From: Lachnospiraceae bacterium
GTDB lineage: Bacteria; Bacillota; Clostridia; Lachnospirales; Lachnospiraceae
Length of the DNA: 64,000 bases
Reading direction: 5' to 3'
Assembly (NCBI GenBank): GCA_015057035.1
Contig: SVFC01000008.1
Location: forward strand, 1-64,000
Under the pieces are notes generated by a model. It worked only from the letters and a program-made list of their open reading frames with translations, did no database searches and was not told the origin of the DNA. Within the stretch, counting starts at the first letter, position 1; the number at the start of each line of letters is the position of its first letter. A program made the translations under genes and the position numbers. Of this stretch, positions 1 through 8,483 are shown in pieces.

Positions 1-156
1 CGATTTCCAAGAAATCGTTTTACTGTTTTAAGGTCATCTTATAAAAGATGTGTTCGCTAGATCTTTGTCTAGACTTGAATTATTCTCATTGAATCTTTCA
101 AGGTTTTTCACTGTTTAGTTATCAAGGAACTTTGTTGTCGAATTTCTCGCGACAAC
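1..156 (-). other. Leader of a probable rRNA operon (16S gene off the left edge)
   Basis: Read on the minus strand, the segment downstream of the promoter at 163-191 contains a boxA-like stretch (GTTCCTTGATAACTAAACAG, about 109-129) and several small inverted repeats (134-140 with 150-156, 57-61 with 68-72, 35-40 with 45-50, 1-7 with 11-17). This arrangement is typical of the untranslated leader before 16S rRNA in Clostridia. No 16S sequence is inside the window, so the rRNA identity is an inference from leader resemblance and promoter strength. Confidence 0.6.
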
Positions 157-162
157 TTTGAT

Positions 163-191
163 AGAATATCACATGTCACTTTCCATGTCAA
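163..191 (-). promoter_or_regulatory. Strong sigma-A promoter P2 of the probable rRNA operon
   Basis: On the minus strand TTGACA (186-191) is separated by exactly 17 bases from TATTCT (163-168), with an A/T-rich upstream stretch at 192-225 resembling an UP element. Transcription would start near 156 and run off the left edge. Confidence 0.75.
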
Positions 192-271
192 CAACTTTTT
201 TAAACTTTTTTTAAAGTTTTTGTCGCATTTTTCTCGCCTCAAAGTTGTGCACTTTAGCGAGATGCTTTGTT

Positions 272-300
272 ATAATAGCACGAGGGTATCCCAAAGTCAA
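272..300 (-). promoter_or_regulatory. Upstream tandem promoter P1 with a palindromic box in its spacer
   Basis: On the minus strand TTGACT (295-300) and TATTAT (272-277) are 17 bases apart. The spacer contains GGGTATCCC (284-292 on the plus strand), and the inverted version GGGATACCC recurs at 363-371. Two tandem promoters about 110 bp apart are characteristic of rRNA operons. The paired near-palindromic boxes may be protein-binding sites. Confidence 0.6.
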
Positions 301-372
301 CAACAAAATTTCAATTTTTACAAAGAAATTTTTACACCACAAGATGTTGTTTTTGTAGACTCGGGATACCCC

Positions 373-399
373 AATTTTACTAGATGAAATTGTAAAATT
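373..399 (-). terminator. Weak AT-rich hairpin after the CvpA-like gene
   Basis: AATTTTAC (373-380) and GTAAAATT (392-399) form an 8-bp AT-rich stem just downstream of the leftward gene ending at 412. There is no long T run on the minus strand, so termination here is uncertain. Confidence 0.25.
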
Positions 400-411
400 T
401 AACTACATATA

Positions 412-1110
412 TTATAGAACTTTTCCAACCACCATTAAGATTGGATTGTTTTCATATAACCATGTAAGAATCTGTGATCCATTCACCAACGCAATCAATT
501 CTGTGTTTGCACCGGTATATGCCAGCACTGCAATAATGGTAAGCACCACCCAGCACCACACTAATCCTTTGAGTGCACCTGCAGCAATGCCTAATAATGT
601 GTTTGCCTGTCCGATTAGAGGAAGCATTGCAACCAAATCAAAAACTTTCTCTACAACAATAAGTCCAATTCTGGTAACAATGATTACAATGAGCAAGCTA
701 ACCAGATAGGCCGCACCATTTGCAAGGTCCGTTGTATCCACTTCTATATCACCTGTACTTGTGACAAGATCCGCCAGGGATTCATGTTCCCCAAGAATCG
801 CTTCTTTTAATTGAGCTGGAAGCTGTGCTTCAACCTCTGCAATTTTTTCATTATCTAAAGCCCCTGCAACTCCATCCATCACTTCATCAATTGCAGCGTT
901 CAACTTGTCAGATACCGTTTCCTGAATCACCGCTGCCAATGGCGTATGCTTTACAATTCCTTCTGCAACGATTGGCGTTGCAATATAGCATGCCACCAAA
1001 ACAACAATCCAGGATACCAAGGACAAGGCCACTTTCATAAAACCTGTTTTGTAACCCCAGATAACATTCCCTGCAACAAGTGCCAAAATAACGATTAATA
1101 ACCAATTCAT
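412..1110 (-). CDS. CvpA-family membrane protein
   Basis: This 232-residue integral membrane protein has the CvpA (colicin V production) arrangement: an N-terminal hydrophobic helix, a YKTGFMK loop and a second helix within the first 45 residues, then a roughly 85-residue soluble insert rich in Glu and Asp (about 50-135), then further hydrophobic segments with a GLIVVEKVFDLVAMLP stretch. CvpA proteins are inner-membrane proteins linked to envelope homeostasis; the biochemical role is not established. The start has a GAGGTGAG ribosome site. It overlaps the upstream gene by four bases (ATGA), so the two are translationally coupled. The large insert between the helices is longer than in short CvpA proteins. 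Confidence 0.75.
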   Translation of the reverse strand: MNWLLIVILALVAGNVIWGYKTGFMKVALSLVSWIVVLVACYIATPIVAEGIVKHTPLAAVIQETVSDKLNAAIDEVMDGVAGALDNEKIAEVEAQLPAQLKEAILGEHESLADLVTSTGDIEVDTTDLANGAAYLVSLLIVIIVTRIGLIVVEKVFDLVAMLPLIGQANTLLGIAAGALKGLVWCWVVLTIIAVLAYTGANTELIALVNGSQILTWLYENNPILMVVGKVL

Positions 1111-2300
1111 TTTAATCTCACCTCTTCTGTTGTTTCTTTAAAAATAAACGTGTAATTCTGCGCGCCATCCCTTGCAATAATTTTGTATAATGGCTTTTCA
1201 AACGTATAAGCAAATTTCTTAATGCTGTGTAATGTAAAGAGCTCACATTCTCTTTCATTTGAAGCACAGATTTCATTATTAGATAAGAACTCTATTTTGG
1301 TATAGGCAATGGAAATGTCATTTTCCATAACGGTCTTTCCCTTTAAATCCATAACCTTTACGTGCCAGAGATTATCTGTATCTACACTATCATATACAAT
1401 ACCTATATATTTGTCATTATAAAAATAACTTTGTATTTCCTTCTCTAAGATAATCTCTTTTGATAATTCCGGCTTTTGAGCCCCCTCAAACAATAATATT
1501 TTTCCAGTTCCAAATGCTATCATTTGAGAATCAGACAAATATTCTATCTCAGGAATCAAAAGATCATTATAAGTATAGGTTCCAACATTATTATCAATTT
1601 GGCTTTGTCCAACCGAACCGAAGTTATAGAAGGATATTGTAGTTCCTACGGCGCCTTGGCTAGTATCGATCATGTTAACCGCTAGTTTTTTCCCATCCTT
1701 CGACAACGCAATATCTAACGGAAAGCTTCCTTGTTCTCCATAAAACTTACCGTTAGCTAATTCTTCCCCTTTCTTGTCGAAAAGTTTTATCTGCGCCTCT
1801 GCTTCCCCTCGCATGAGAATCGCTACCGTTCCCTGACTTGCTATGGATACAGTTTGAATTGGAAGAGTTGTTTCAATCTTACATTGCAATCCCTTTTCTC
1901 CAAGAACGTTCACCTCTGTTCCACCACGGTCATAAATTACCACGTACTTTCCACATACATCCACATGAGGTGCAGACATCTCATAGGACTGATTCCATAA
2001 AATATCTCTGCTATGTGTTACACAAGCGGCTCCATCATTACTATATTCTATTATGTAATCATTAAACTGAGCAAATTTAGCCACATCGGTATTATTGCGT
2101 TCAATGCTATTTCTTATCTCATAGGAAGTAAAGCTTCTTAACGCATATAACAGTTCCACCGCAACAACAAGAATCACAATAATCGCAGTAATTTCTATCA
2201 CTCTAAAAATAATCTTGCGTCTATGCTGTCGAATCTGTGCTTCTAATTCTTCCTGATTTACTTCTACCGTTTTCAGTCCTTTTTTATTAATTTCTGCCAC
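1107..2300 (-). CDS. DUF5711-type membrane-anchored protein of unknown function
   Basis: A 397-residue protein with a basic cytoplasmic N-terminus (QIRQHRRKIIFR), one transmembrane helix at about 32-52, and a long extracellular part made of beta-strand repeats with WNQSYEM, KLAVNMI and similar beta-propeller-like strand patterns. I recognise the overall build as the DUF5711 family common in Lachnospiraceae, whose function is unknown. The start codon is GTG, preceded by an AAAGGA site. It forms an operon with the CvpA-like gene (four-base overlap), which suggests an envelope role. An extended -10 promoter lies just upstream at 2344-2352. Confidence 0.6.
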   Translation of the reverse strand: MAEINKKGLKTVEVNQEELEAQIRQHRRKIIFRVIEITAIIVILVVAVELLYALRSFTSYEIRNSIERNNTDVAKFAQFNDYIIEYSNDGAACVTHSRDILWNQSYEMSAPHVDVCGKYVVIYDRGGTEVNVLGEKGLQCKIETTLPIQTVSIASQGTVAILMRGEAEAQIKLFDKKGEELANGKFYGEQGSFPLDIALSKDGKKLAVNMIDTSQGAVGTTISFYNFGSVGQSQIDNNVGTYTYNDLLIPEIEYLSDSQMIAFGTGKILLFEGAQKPELSKEIILEKEIQSYFYNDKYIGIVYDSVDTDNLWHVKVMDLKGKTVMENDISIAYTKIEFLSNNEICASNERECELFTLHSIKKFAYTFEKPLYKIIARDGAQNYTFIFKETTEEVRLK

Positions 2301-2343
2301 AGGATCTTTCCTTTCCAGTAAGTTCTTTCTTCATACAGATAGA

Positions 2344-2352
2344 ATTATAGCA
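2344..2352 (-). promoter_or_regulatory. Extended -10 promoter for the DUF5711/CvpA pair
   Basis: The minus strand reads TGCTATAAT (TG-N-TATAAT), an extended -10 element 44 bases before the GTG start of the DUF5711-type gene. No good -35 is visible, as is usual for this promoter class. Confidence 0.45.
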
Positions 2353-2382
2353 CATTACTTTTATTTCTTCATCCTTTTTCTC

Positions 2383-3252
2383 TTATTCATCTTCTTCCGT
2401 TCCGGGAACGACTTCTACCGGAATATTGTTTTCGTCTTCGGTCTCGGAACTCTCCGTCGCCCCCGCCTCTGTCGATATCTGATTTGGTGCGCCAAAGATT
2501 GATTCACGATTTTCATACGCTCCGACTGCAATAATAAATACCAGCATGGCGATTGCAATTGCTAATCCTGCATTTCCACCTTCCTTTTCCATAGACATTT
2601 TTTGTTCCGAAAGCATTTGACGATATTTTCCTCTTGCACCCACCACCGAATCTAGTGGTGTTATTTCTACTTGTGCCATACTCTCATCATTTTCCACCTC
2701 GTTATTTAAGTCTATGACCTCTTCATAACGAAGTTCTTTGACAACGCCATCTGTTTTTTTATTCTTTTTTGCTCGATAATAAATATAAAATCCATCTTTC
2801 GGCAATAATTTATTTTCCTTATATATATAGAAGGTTTCTTCTTGCTCTAAGGAATCCATCAAAAGAATTAACTGATGTACACCCCCAAAATGTTCTCTAT
2901 GTATCCTTTCAAGTTCCGGTGTCATTGATGGTTGCATTCCTTTGACATCGATTGACCATCCTACAATAATCATATCTTCATAAAATTTCTTAACTTCTTT
3001 AAACACCTGACTCCAGGCATAATTATTCCATTGTGGCACACCCCCTGCAAACTCAATTCCATTGACGGGAATTACAGCCTCAATAAAAGTTGCATATTTT
3101 CCCTCCATTCTTTCCGTGTGTCCCATCAATACCTTTACACTTTTTTCCTGATAATCATTTTCTCGCAATCTTGCGTAGGCAAGATTTTCTATGTATATTT
3201 TGTCTTCCTCTCGTGGTGTACCTATTTGTGTTACATTCTTAATCTCAATCAT
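2383..3252 (-). CDS. Degenerate JAB/MPN-like domain protein with C-terminal membrane helix
   Basis: A 289-residue protein. The first about 170 residues follow the alternating helix and strand order of JAB/MPN domains: KVLMGHTE, TFIEAVIPV, IVGWSID, HREHFGG, LILLMDS, then GFYIYYR. The place where the metal-binding HxH and S/D residues would sit reads GWSIDVKGMQPS, so a metalloprotease active site is absent. Residues about 230-250 form a transmembrane helix followed by an acidic Glu/Thr-rich tail. I chose the ATG at 3252 because AAAGGAG precedes it; an ATG 45 bases upstream has no ribosome site. The fold assignment is an inference; the role is unknown. It stands alone between the DUF5711 promoter and the transketolase terminator. 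Confidence 0.5.
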   Translation of the reverse strand: MIEIKNVTQIGTPREEDKIYIENLAYARLRENDYQEKSVKVLMGHTERMEGKYATFIEAVIPVNGIEFAGGVPQWNNYAWSQVFKEVKKFYEDMIIVGWSIDVKGMQPSMTPELERIHREHFGGVHQLILLMDSLEQEETFYIYKENKLLPKDGFYIYYRAKKNKKTDGVVKELRYEEVIDLNNEVENDESMAQVEITPLDSVVGARGKYRQMLSEQKMSMEKEGGNAGLAIAIAMLVFIIAVGAYENRESIFGAPNQISTEAGATESSETEDENNIPVEVVPGTEEDE

Positions 3253-3335
3253 AAGGCCCACTCCTTTTTTCCTAATGCTATCACAAGCCCCTTGCAAATT
3301 TTGGCGAATGATGAAAGCCTTCCCAAAAAGAAGTA

Positions 3336-3374
3336 GACAAAAAAACTGCCATATCCCGAAGATATGACAGTTTC
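3336..3374 (-). terminator. Rho-independent terminator of the dnaX-recR-transketolase operon
   Basis: On the minus strand a stem of about 13 bp around AAACTG..ATATC with a TTCGG-type loop is followed by TTTTTTTGT. It lies 18 bases after the last transketolase gene. Confidence 0.85.
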
Positions 3375-3391
3375 CTATTATAATAATGTAA

Positions 3392-4333
3392 TTATTTTAC
3401 GAATGCTTTTACTTTTTTGTAAATGCCTTCTGCATCCAACTCATATTTGTGAAGAAGTTCAAGCGCTGGTCCTGATTCACCGAAACGATCCTCTACACCG
3501 ATACGGAGAACTTTTGTAGGAGCCTTTTCTGCTAACACTTCACAAACAGCACTTCCGAGGCCACCAATCGTAGAGTGTTCTTCTACAGTTACTACTTTTC
3601 CTGTTTTGGTTGCAGATGCGATTACTAATTCCTCATCTAATGGTTTAATGGTATGAATGTTGATTACTTCTGCATTGATGCCATCTGCTTCTAACATTTT
3701 AGCAGCTTCAATTGCTTCACAAACTTCAAGGCCTGTTGCGAAGATAGATACGTCTGTACCCTCTTTTAACACGATACCTTTACCGATTTCGAATTTGTAA
3801 TCTGGATGATCGTTAATTACAGGAACAGCGAGACGTCCAAAGCGAAGGTACACTGGACCAACATGTTCATAGGCTGCTTTTACGGCTGCTTTTGCTTCAA
3901 TATCGTCTGCTGGATTGATAACGATCATTCCTGGAATCTCTCTCATAAGGGCAAGGTCTTCTAAGCACTGATGAGAAGCACCGTCTTCACCTACAGAAAT
4001 ACCAGCATGGGTTGCACCGATTTTTACATTTAAGTGTGGATATCCAATTGCATTACGTACCTGTTCGTAGTTACGTCCTGCTGCAAACATTGCGAAAGAG
4101 CTGATAAATGGTACTTTTCCACAAGTAGAGATACCTGCTGCGATACCTGTCATATTACATTCTGCAATACCGATATCCCAATGGCGTTCTGGAAATGCTT
4201 TCTGGAAAACGCAAGTTTTTGTTGCGCCAGCAAGGTCAGCATCCAATACGATTAAATCTTCATGTTCTTTTCCGAGTTCTGCCAGGGCATTACCATAGCT
4301 ATCACGGGTTGCGATTTTCTTTATTTCTGACAT
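3392..4333 (-). CDS. Transketolase, C-terminal subunit
   Basis: This 313-residue protein is the pyrimidine-binding plus C-terminal half of a split transketolase, the thiamine-diphosphate enzyme that moves two-carbon units in the non-oxidative pentose phosphate pathway. Recognisable features are DLAGATKT near the start, the DIGIAECNMTGIAAG segment carrying the catalytic Glu that activates thiamine diphosphate, GEDGASHQCLEDLALMREIP, and VEEHSTIGGLGSAV near the C-terminus. It overlaps the N-terminal subunit gene by 13 bases, as expected for two parts of one complex made in equal amounts. Split transketolases are usual in Clostridia, so this is not a broken gene. It is the last gene of the operon. 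Confidence 0.92.
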   Translation of the reverse strand: MSEIKKIATRDSYGNALAELGKEHEDLIVLDADLAGATKTCVFQKAFPERHWDIGIAECNMTGIAAGISTCGKVPFISSFAMFAAGRNYEQVRNAIGYPHLNVKIGATHAGISVGEDGASHQCLEDLALMREIPGMIVINPADDIEAKAAVKAAYEHVGPVYLRFGRLAVPVINDHPDYKFEIGKGIVLKEGTDVSIFATGLEVCEAIEAAKMLEADGINAEVINIHTIKPLDEELVIASATKTGKVVTVEEHSTIGGLGSAVCEVLAEKAPTKVLRIGVEDRFGESGPALELLHKYELDAEGIYKKVKAFVK

Positions 4334-5157
4334 AATGCTGCACCTACTTTCTCTAAATCTTCCATTGCAATAGCATATTCAGCATCATTTGGTGCTTTTC
4401 CATGCCATCCAGCCTGATTTTCCATGAAGGAAACCCCTTTACCCTTTAAGGTTTTAGCGATAATTGCGGTTGGTTTGCCCTTTGTTTCGCGGGCTTCTTT
4501 GAATGCTGCACGAATTTCATCAAAATCATTGCCATCGATTACGATGGTGTGGAAATTGAAAGCTTCGAATTTCTTGTCAATTGGATAAGGTGAACATACA
4601 TCACTGATTTCACCGTCAATCTGAAGATTGTTATTATCAACAATAACTACGAGGTTGTCTAATTTCTTGTGACCAGCCCACATAGCTGCTTCCCAAATCT
4701 GACCTTCCTGAATTTCACCATCACCTGTAAGTGTATATACGCGGTAATCCTTGTTGTCAAATTTGCCTGCTGCTGCCATACCAACTGCAACAGATACACC
4801 CTGTCCTAATGAACCAGAAGACATATCAACACCTGGAATATGTTTCATATCTGGATGTCCCTGTAAATAGGAACCAGTATGACGAAGAGTAACTAAATCC
4901 TCTTTTGGGAAATATCCTCTTTCTGCAAGTGTAGAATATAATCCTGGAGCAACATGTCCCTTTGATAAAACAAAACGGTCACGGTCTGCCATCTTTGGAT
5001 TCTTTGGATCAATGTTCATTTCTTCAAAATACAGATAAGTAAAAATATCTGCTGCTGACAAAGATCCGCCTGGATGTCCAGCTTTTGCACTGTGTACAGA
5101 AGTCACAATGCCTTTGCGAATTTCATTCGCGATTTTTGCGAGCTCTAAATTGTTCAT
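4321..5157 (-). CDS. Transketolase, N-terminal subunit
   Basis: A 278-residue protein with the thiamine-diphosphate-binding half of transketolase. HSAKAGHPGGSLS near residue 22 and DRFVLSKGHVAPGLYS near 60 are the classic transketolase segments. GDGEIQEGQIWEA around 143-155 followed by VIVDNNNLQIDG is the GDG...NN pyrophosphate and magnesium site. Together with the overlapping downstream gene it would make an active enzyme linking glycolytic and pentose phosphates. It follows recR by only 14 bases in a long operon that starts at the CarD-like gene, an association with DNA replication and repair genes that looks positional rather than functional. Confidence 0.92.
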   Translation of the reverse strand: MNNLELAKIANEIRKGIVTSVHSAKAGHPGGSLSAADIFTYLYFEEMNIDPKNPKMADRDRFVLSKGHVAPGLYSTLAERGYFPKEDLVTLRHTGSYLQGHPDMKHIPGVDMSSGSLGQGVSVAVGMAAAGKFDNKDYRVYTLTGDGEIQEGQIWEAAMWAGHKKLDNLVVIVDNNNLQIDGEISDVCSPYPIDKKFEAFNFHTIVIDGNDFDEIRAAFKEARETKGKPTAIIAKTLKGKGVSFMENQAGWHGKAPNDAEYAIAMEDLEKVGAALCQK

Positions 5158-5171
5158 AGTCTCTTTCCTTT

Positions 5172-5768
5172 CTAAAGTTGCGTTCTTCCCTCGAGGGCTC
5201 TAAGGAGAGTCACCTCATCAATATATTCCAAATCGCCACCGACTGGAACGCCGCTTGCGATTCTGGTTACTTTGATACCGGTTGGCTTGATCAGCTTGCT
5301 GATGTACATTGCCGTAGTCTCCCCTTCTAGGCTGGAATTGGTCGCAATAATTACCTCATCCACATCTGCTTCTAAACGAATCATCAACTCTTTTAACTTA
5401 ATATCATTTGGACCAATCCCCAGCATTGGCGAAATAGCCCCATGCAGCACGTGATATACCCCTTCAAATTTGCCAGTTTTCTCATAAGCTGCTAGATCTC
5501 TGGTATTTTCCACCACCATAATCACCTTTTGATTACGGGTCGAATCTTTACAAATCGGACAAACATCTTCGTCCGTCAATGTAAAACAACACTTACAATA
5601 TTTTACATTTCTCTTGGCCTCCAAAATGGCATTGGAAAGAGCTTCGACCTGCTCTGTTGGCATATTTAAAATATGAAAAGCCAGTCTTTGTGCCGATTTT
5701 GCACCAATACCCGGAAGACCAGAGAATTCTTCAATCAATTTTGATATTTGCTTGCTGTAATAATCCAT
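5172..5768 (-). CDS. recR: Recombination mediator protein RecR
   Basis: A 198-residue protein of the usual RecR length. It has an N-terminal helix-hairpin-helix ([17 protein letters not shown], 18-34), a zinc finger (C58-x2-C61 and C70-x2-C73), and a Toprim domain ([18 protein letters not shown] and the [10 protein letters not shown] segment). RecR works with RecO to load RecA on single-stranded DNA during gap repair. The gene follows ybaB and dnaX, the conserved dnaX-ybaB-recR order of Firmicutes. Confidence 0.96.
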   Translation of the reverse strand: MDYYSKQISKLIEEFSGLPGIGAKSAQRLAFHILNMPTEQVEALSNAILEAKRNVKYCKCCFTLTDEDVCPICKDSTRNQKVIMVVENTRDLAAYEKTGKFEGVYHVLHGAISPMLGIGPNDIKLKELMIRLEADVDEVIIATNSSLEGETTAMYISKLIKPTGIKVTRIASGVPVGGDLEYIDEVTLLRALEGRTQL

Positions 5769-5780
5769 TCTTCTCCTGGC

Positions 5781-6122
5781 TTAGAACATTCCGCCGCCAA
5801 GACCTCCTGTAATTTTTGACATAGACTGCTGTGAAGCTTCTTCTACTTTACGAAGTGCTTCATTGGTTGCAGCAACGATTAAATCTTCCAACATTTCGAT
5901 ATCATCTGGATCTACTACTTCTTCTGAAAGTTTTACTTTTAAAACTTCTTTCTTCCCAGAAACAGTTACTTCTACAGCCCCGCCACCTGCAGTTGCTGTC
6001 ATTTCCATTTCTTCCATCTGTTTCTGTGCTTCTTCCATCTGGCGCTGCATTCTCTGCGCCTGTTTCATAAGATTATTCATGTTTCCTGGCATACCGCCTG
6101 GGAATCCACCTCTTTTTGCCAT
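5781..6122 (-). CDS. YbaB/EbfC family nucleoid-associated protein
   Basis: A 113-residue protein that starts with a Gly/Met-rich stretch ([20 protein letters not shown]), continues with a long Gln/Glu-rich helix ([18 protein letters not shown]), a beta-rich middle ([19 protein letters not shown]) and a C-terminal helix. This is the EbfC/YbaB dimer fold, a small DNA-binding protein of the nucleoid. It lies between dnaX and recR with gaps of 20 and 12 bases, the standard arrangement, and the three are almost certainly co-transcribed. Confidence 0.93.
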   Translation of the reverse strand: MAKRGGFPGGMPGNMNNLMKQAQRMQRQMEEAQKQMEEMEMTATAGGGAVEVTVSGKKEVLKVKLSEEVVDPDDIEMLEDLIVAATNEALRKVEEASQQSMSKITGGLGGGMF

Positions 6123-6142
6123 GTTTATATTCCTCCTAAAAT

Positions 6143-7732
6143 TTAAAAATTCTCTTCTTCAATATCAAATTGGATTAAATCTCGCAAATCTGGTACCGAT
6201 TCTTTTGCACTTCTACCAGATTCATTTTTACGCACGGTAATTTCTACTTCTTTTCCAATACGTTTTGCAATGATTTCTTTTAGACTTGTAATACAATCAG
6301 AACGATTTTCATTGAGATAACCGAATGCATTTTCATCATCCAACACCAACAGGAGTTCCTGATTTCCACCTAAGGACGGAACTGCTTTACTTAAATAGTT
6401 CTTGGTAATCGCTCCAATCTCTGCCAAAATGGATTTCCAATTCTTGATTACCTGTTGGATATCCTCTGGAATTGCCTTTGGAAGCTGTGGCTTTGCTGCT
6501 GGTGCAGCTTCTGGGCTAGAACTATATGAGCCACCATTTCCAGCCACTCCACCCATTGGCGCAGCCGCAACCGGAATTCCATGAGCAATTTTTGCCTCAA
6601 TACTAGCAATTCTGTCAATGACAGATTCGTAGTCCTTTTCCATTTGTGGTTTACACAATTTGATAATTGCAATTTCTATTAAAATTCGCTTCTGAGAAGC
6701 ATATTTTATCTGATTTCCTAATTCCGAGAAAATGCGGATATAACGCATCAGCACTTCTGGTTTTACCATCTGTGCCTCTTCTTTTAATGCATTTAGATGC
6801 TCTTTAGAAACATCCAATACTTCTTCCATATCATCAGAACTCTGCATAAGCAACAGATTGCGCAGATACCAGGTAAAATCCGTTACCATCTGACCCATTT
6901 CGCGACCTTCATCCACAAGCACATCTAACGTGCCAATGGCGCCCGTGATGTCTTTTGCCAGAATCTGACGCAATAGTCTAGAGAAAATCTCCGTATCCAC
7001 CGCCCCAAGAACTTCTAGCACATTGTCATAAGTCAACGTTTCTCCTAAATGAAATGCAATACACTGGTCCAAAAGACTAAGTGCATCTCGCATAGAACCA
7101 TCTCCGGCTTTTGCCACATAACGGATGGCTTTTTCTTCCACATCAACCTGTTCTTCTTTCATCAGGTCCATCAGACGGTCCGAAATAGTATCAATGGAGA
7201 TTCTATGAAAATCATATCTCTGGCAACGAGACAGGATTGTAATTGGAATCTTGTGAGCTTCTGTGGTTGCCAGAATGAAAATTACATATGCTGGCGGTTC
7301 TTCCAGGGTTTTCAACAAAGCATTAAATGCACCTGCAGAGAGCATATGCACCTCATCGATGATATACACCTTGAATTTGCCTTCTGTTGGACGATAAGTC
7401 ACTTCTTCTCGAATCTGACGTATATTGTCCACACCATTGTTAGAAGCCGCATCGATTTCGATGACATTCATAGAAGATCCGTCTGCAATTGCCTTACAGG
7501 TTGGACATTCTCCACACGGACTGCCGTCTACTGGGTGCTCGCAGTTTACTGCCTTGGCAAAAATCTTGGCAACCGTGGTCTTTCCAGTTCCTCTGGTTCC
7601 ACAAAAAAGATACGCATGTCCGATGCGATCGGCTTTTATTTGATTTTTCAGAGTTGTTACGATATGCTCCTGCCCCTTAACGTCTTCAAACTCCTGTGGG
7701 CGGAACTTCCGATAGAGAGCCGTATATGACAC
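6143..7732 (-). CDS. dnaX: DNA polymerase III subunit gamma/tau
   Basis: A 529-residue clamp-loader ATPase. The AAA+ module carries Walker A GTRGTGKT (45-52), the zinc module C64/C73/C76/C79, Walker [11 protein letters not shown], the ATTE sensor 1 and the SRC arginine-finger motif (LSRCQRYDF). The oligomerisation domain follows (to about 360). The C-terminal part has a Gly/Ser/Ala/Pro linker (about 395-425) and a domain that probably contacts the polymerase. The length fits a full-length tau of Gram-positive type. It is third in the operon that begins at 8279; the preceding small gene ends 27 bases upstream. Confidence 0.96.
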   Translation of the reverse strand: MSYTALYRKFRPQEFEDVKGQEHIVTTLKNQIKADRIGHAYLFCGTRGTGKTTVAKIFAKAVNCEHPVDGSPCGECPTCKAIADGSSMNVIEIDAASNNGVDNIRQIREEVTYRPTEGKFKVYIIDEVHMLSAGAFNALLKTLEEPPAYVIFILATTEAHKIPITILSRCQRYDFHRISIDTISDRLMDLMKEEQVDVEEKAIRYVAKAGDGSMRDALSLLDQCIAFHLGETLTYDNVLEVLGAVDTEIFSRLLRQILAKDITGAIGTLDVLVDEGREMGQMVTDFTWYLRNLLLMQSSDDMEEVLDVSKEHLNALKEEAQMVKPEVLMRYIRIFSELGNQIKYASQKRILIEIAIIKLCKPQMEKDYESVIDRIASIEAKIAHGIPVAAAPMGGVAGNGGSYSSSPEAAPAAKPQLPKAIPEDIQQVIKNWKSILAEIGAITKNYLSKAVPSLGGNQELLLVLDDENAFGYLNENRSDCITSLKEIIAKRIGKEVEITVRKNESGRSAKESVPDLRDLIQFDIEEENF

Positions 7733-7759
7733 GCTTTCACCAACTTCCTTCCTAATTAA

Positions 7760-7990
7760 TTATTGCTTTTCAGGTCTTGGCGCACGTTCCTTTTTGCGTC
7801 CAATATAAACATTCCATTTCAGATATGCTTCCTGGGCATTTCTGGATTTGTAGATTACGTTCTTCTCTTCTCCCACAATATCCACTATGCTATACCAGCC
7901 TTTGTCATACTGGAATTCTGCAACCTTGTCATCCAATTCTTTGGTTCCCAAGGTAAATCTATTAATCACTTGTGACTGCTGTTGTGACAT
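7760..7990 (-). CDS. Small conserved protein of unknown function in the dnaX operon
   Basis: A 76-residue basic protein beginning MSQQQSQVINRFTLGTKELD and ending in a charged tail (RKKERAPRPEKQ). It contains no signal peptide, membrane segment or known motif that I recognise; the middle (FQYDKGWYSIVDIVGEEKNVIY) looks like a small beta fold. I chose the ATG at 7990, with an AAAGG site eight bases upstream, over an in-frame ATG 27 bases earlier that lies inside the preceding gene. It begins one base after the stop of the CarD-like gene, so the two are coupled. Confidence 0.6.
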   Translation of the reverse strand: MSQQQSQVINRFTLGTKELDDKVAEFQYDKGWYSIVDIVGEEKNVIYKSRNAQEAYLKWNVYIGRKKERAPRPEKQ

Positions 7991-7991
7991 T

Positions 7992-8279
7992 TTAATTACC
8001 TTTCTGCTGCAATACATACTCTACCGCAGCCTTTAATATTTCATTTTTTTCTAACTCAGGATTCTTCTTTAATTCCCGCGCTTCGTCCTCCGTAAAAATC
8101 TCCCGCAAAACCACTTGATGATTATTCACTGGAATATATGATACTTTGGATGTGTCAAAAACCGACTTTAATACATAATAAGGAAGCGTTTCTCCTTTGG
8201 TAGCCGGTAATTGCACGATATTGTCTACAATACAAACGCCCTGAGTTTCACTATAAATGATCTGCTTCTTCTGAAACAT
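7992..8279 (-). CDS. Short CarD/RID-domain protein
   Basis: A 95-residue protein whose first about 60 residues (IYSETQGVCIVDNIVQLP, then YYVL and VSYIPV) match the CarD / TRCF RNA-polymerase-interacting domain, in which a small Tudor-like barrel binds the beta subunit. CarD proteins adjust open-complex stability at promoters; this one is shorter than the usual about 160 residues and has only a short helical tail in place of the DNA-binding domain. The ATG at 8279 has a strong GGAGGAG ribosome site, so a longer open frame upstream is not translated. It is the first gene of the operon, behind a good promoter at 8319-8347. Confidence 0.7.
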   Translation of the reverse strand: MFQKKQIIYSETQGVCIVDNIVQLPATKGETLPYYVLKSVFDTSKVSYIPVNNHQVVLREIFTEDEARELKKNPELEKNEILKAAVEYVLQQKGN

Positions 8280-8318
8280 TATTCTCTCCTCCGGGTCTAA
8301 ACATATTTTAACTAAGAT

Positions 8319-8347
8319 ATCATACCATAGATTCAAACTTGTTGCAA
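8319..8347 (-). promoter_or_regulatory. Promoter of the CarD-dnaX-recR-transketolase operon
   Basis: On the minus strand TTGCAA (8342-8347) and TATGAT (8319-8324) are separated by 17 bases, 40 bases before the CarD-like start. The same intergenic stretch must also hold the rightward promoter of the kinase gene; TTGTCT-17-TAATAC at 8388-8416 is a candidate. Confidence 0.6.
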
Positions 8348-8483
8348 ACAAACAATAACTTGTATTTTTTAATCTGGTCTTGTAATTTTGTCTTTTTTTG
8401 GATATGGTAATAATACCAAAACCGTATATACTTACTAACATATTTATTTTATACACAATCTTCATATATCAGGAGGAATTATT

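Noticed and set aside
3392-5157. Transketolase broken into two by a frameshift
   Set aside because: Both halves have proper starts, ribosome sites and complete domains, and split transketolases are normal in Clostridia.
7049-7729. Long open frame on the plus strand opposite dnaX
   Set aside because: Its translation is rich in Cys, His and Phe, has no ribosome site or family motif, and lies fully antisense to the well-supported dnaX.
8280-8465. N-terminal extension of the CarD-like protein
   Set aside because: The extra sequence lacks a ribosome site, contains the operon promoter at 8319-8347, and the internal ATG at 8279 has a strong GGAGGAG site.
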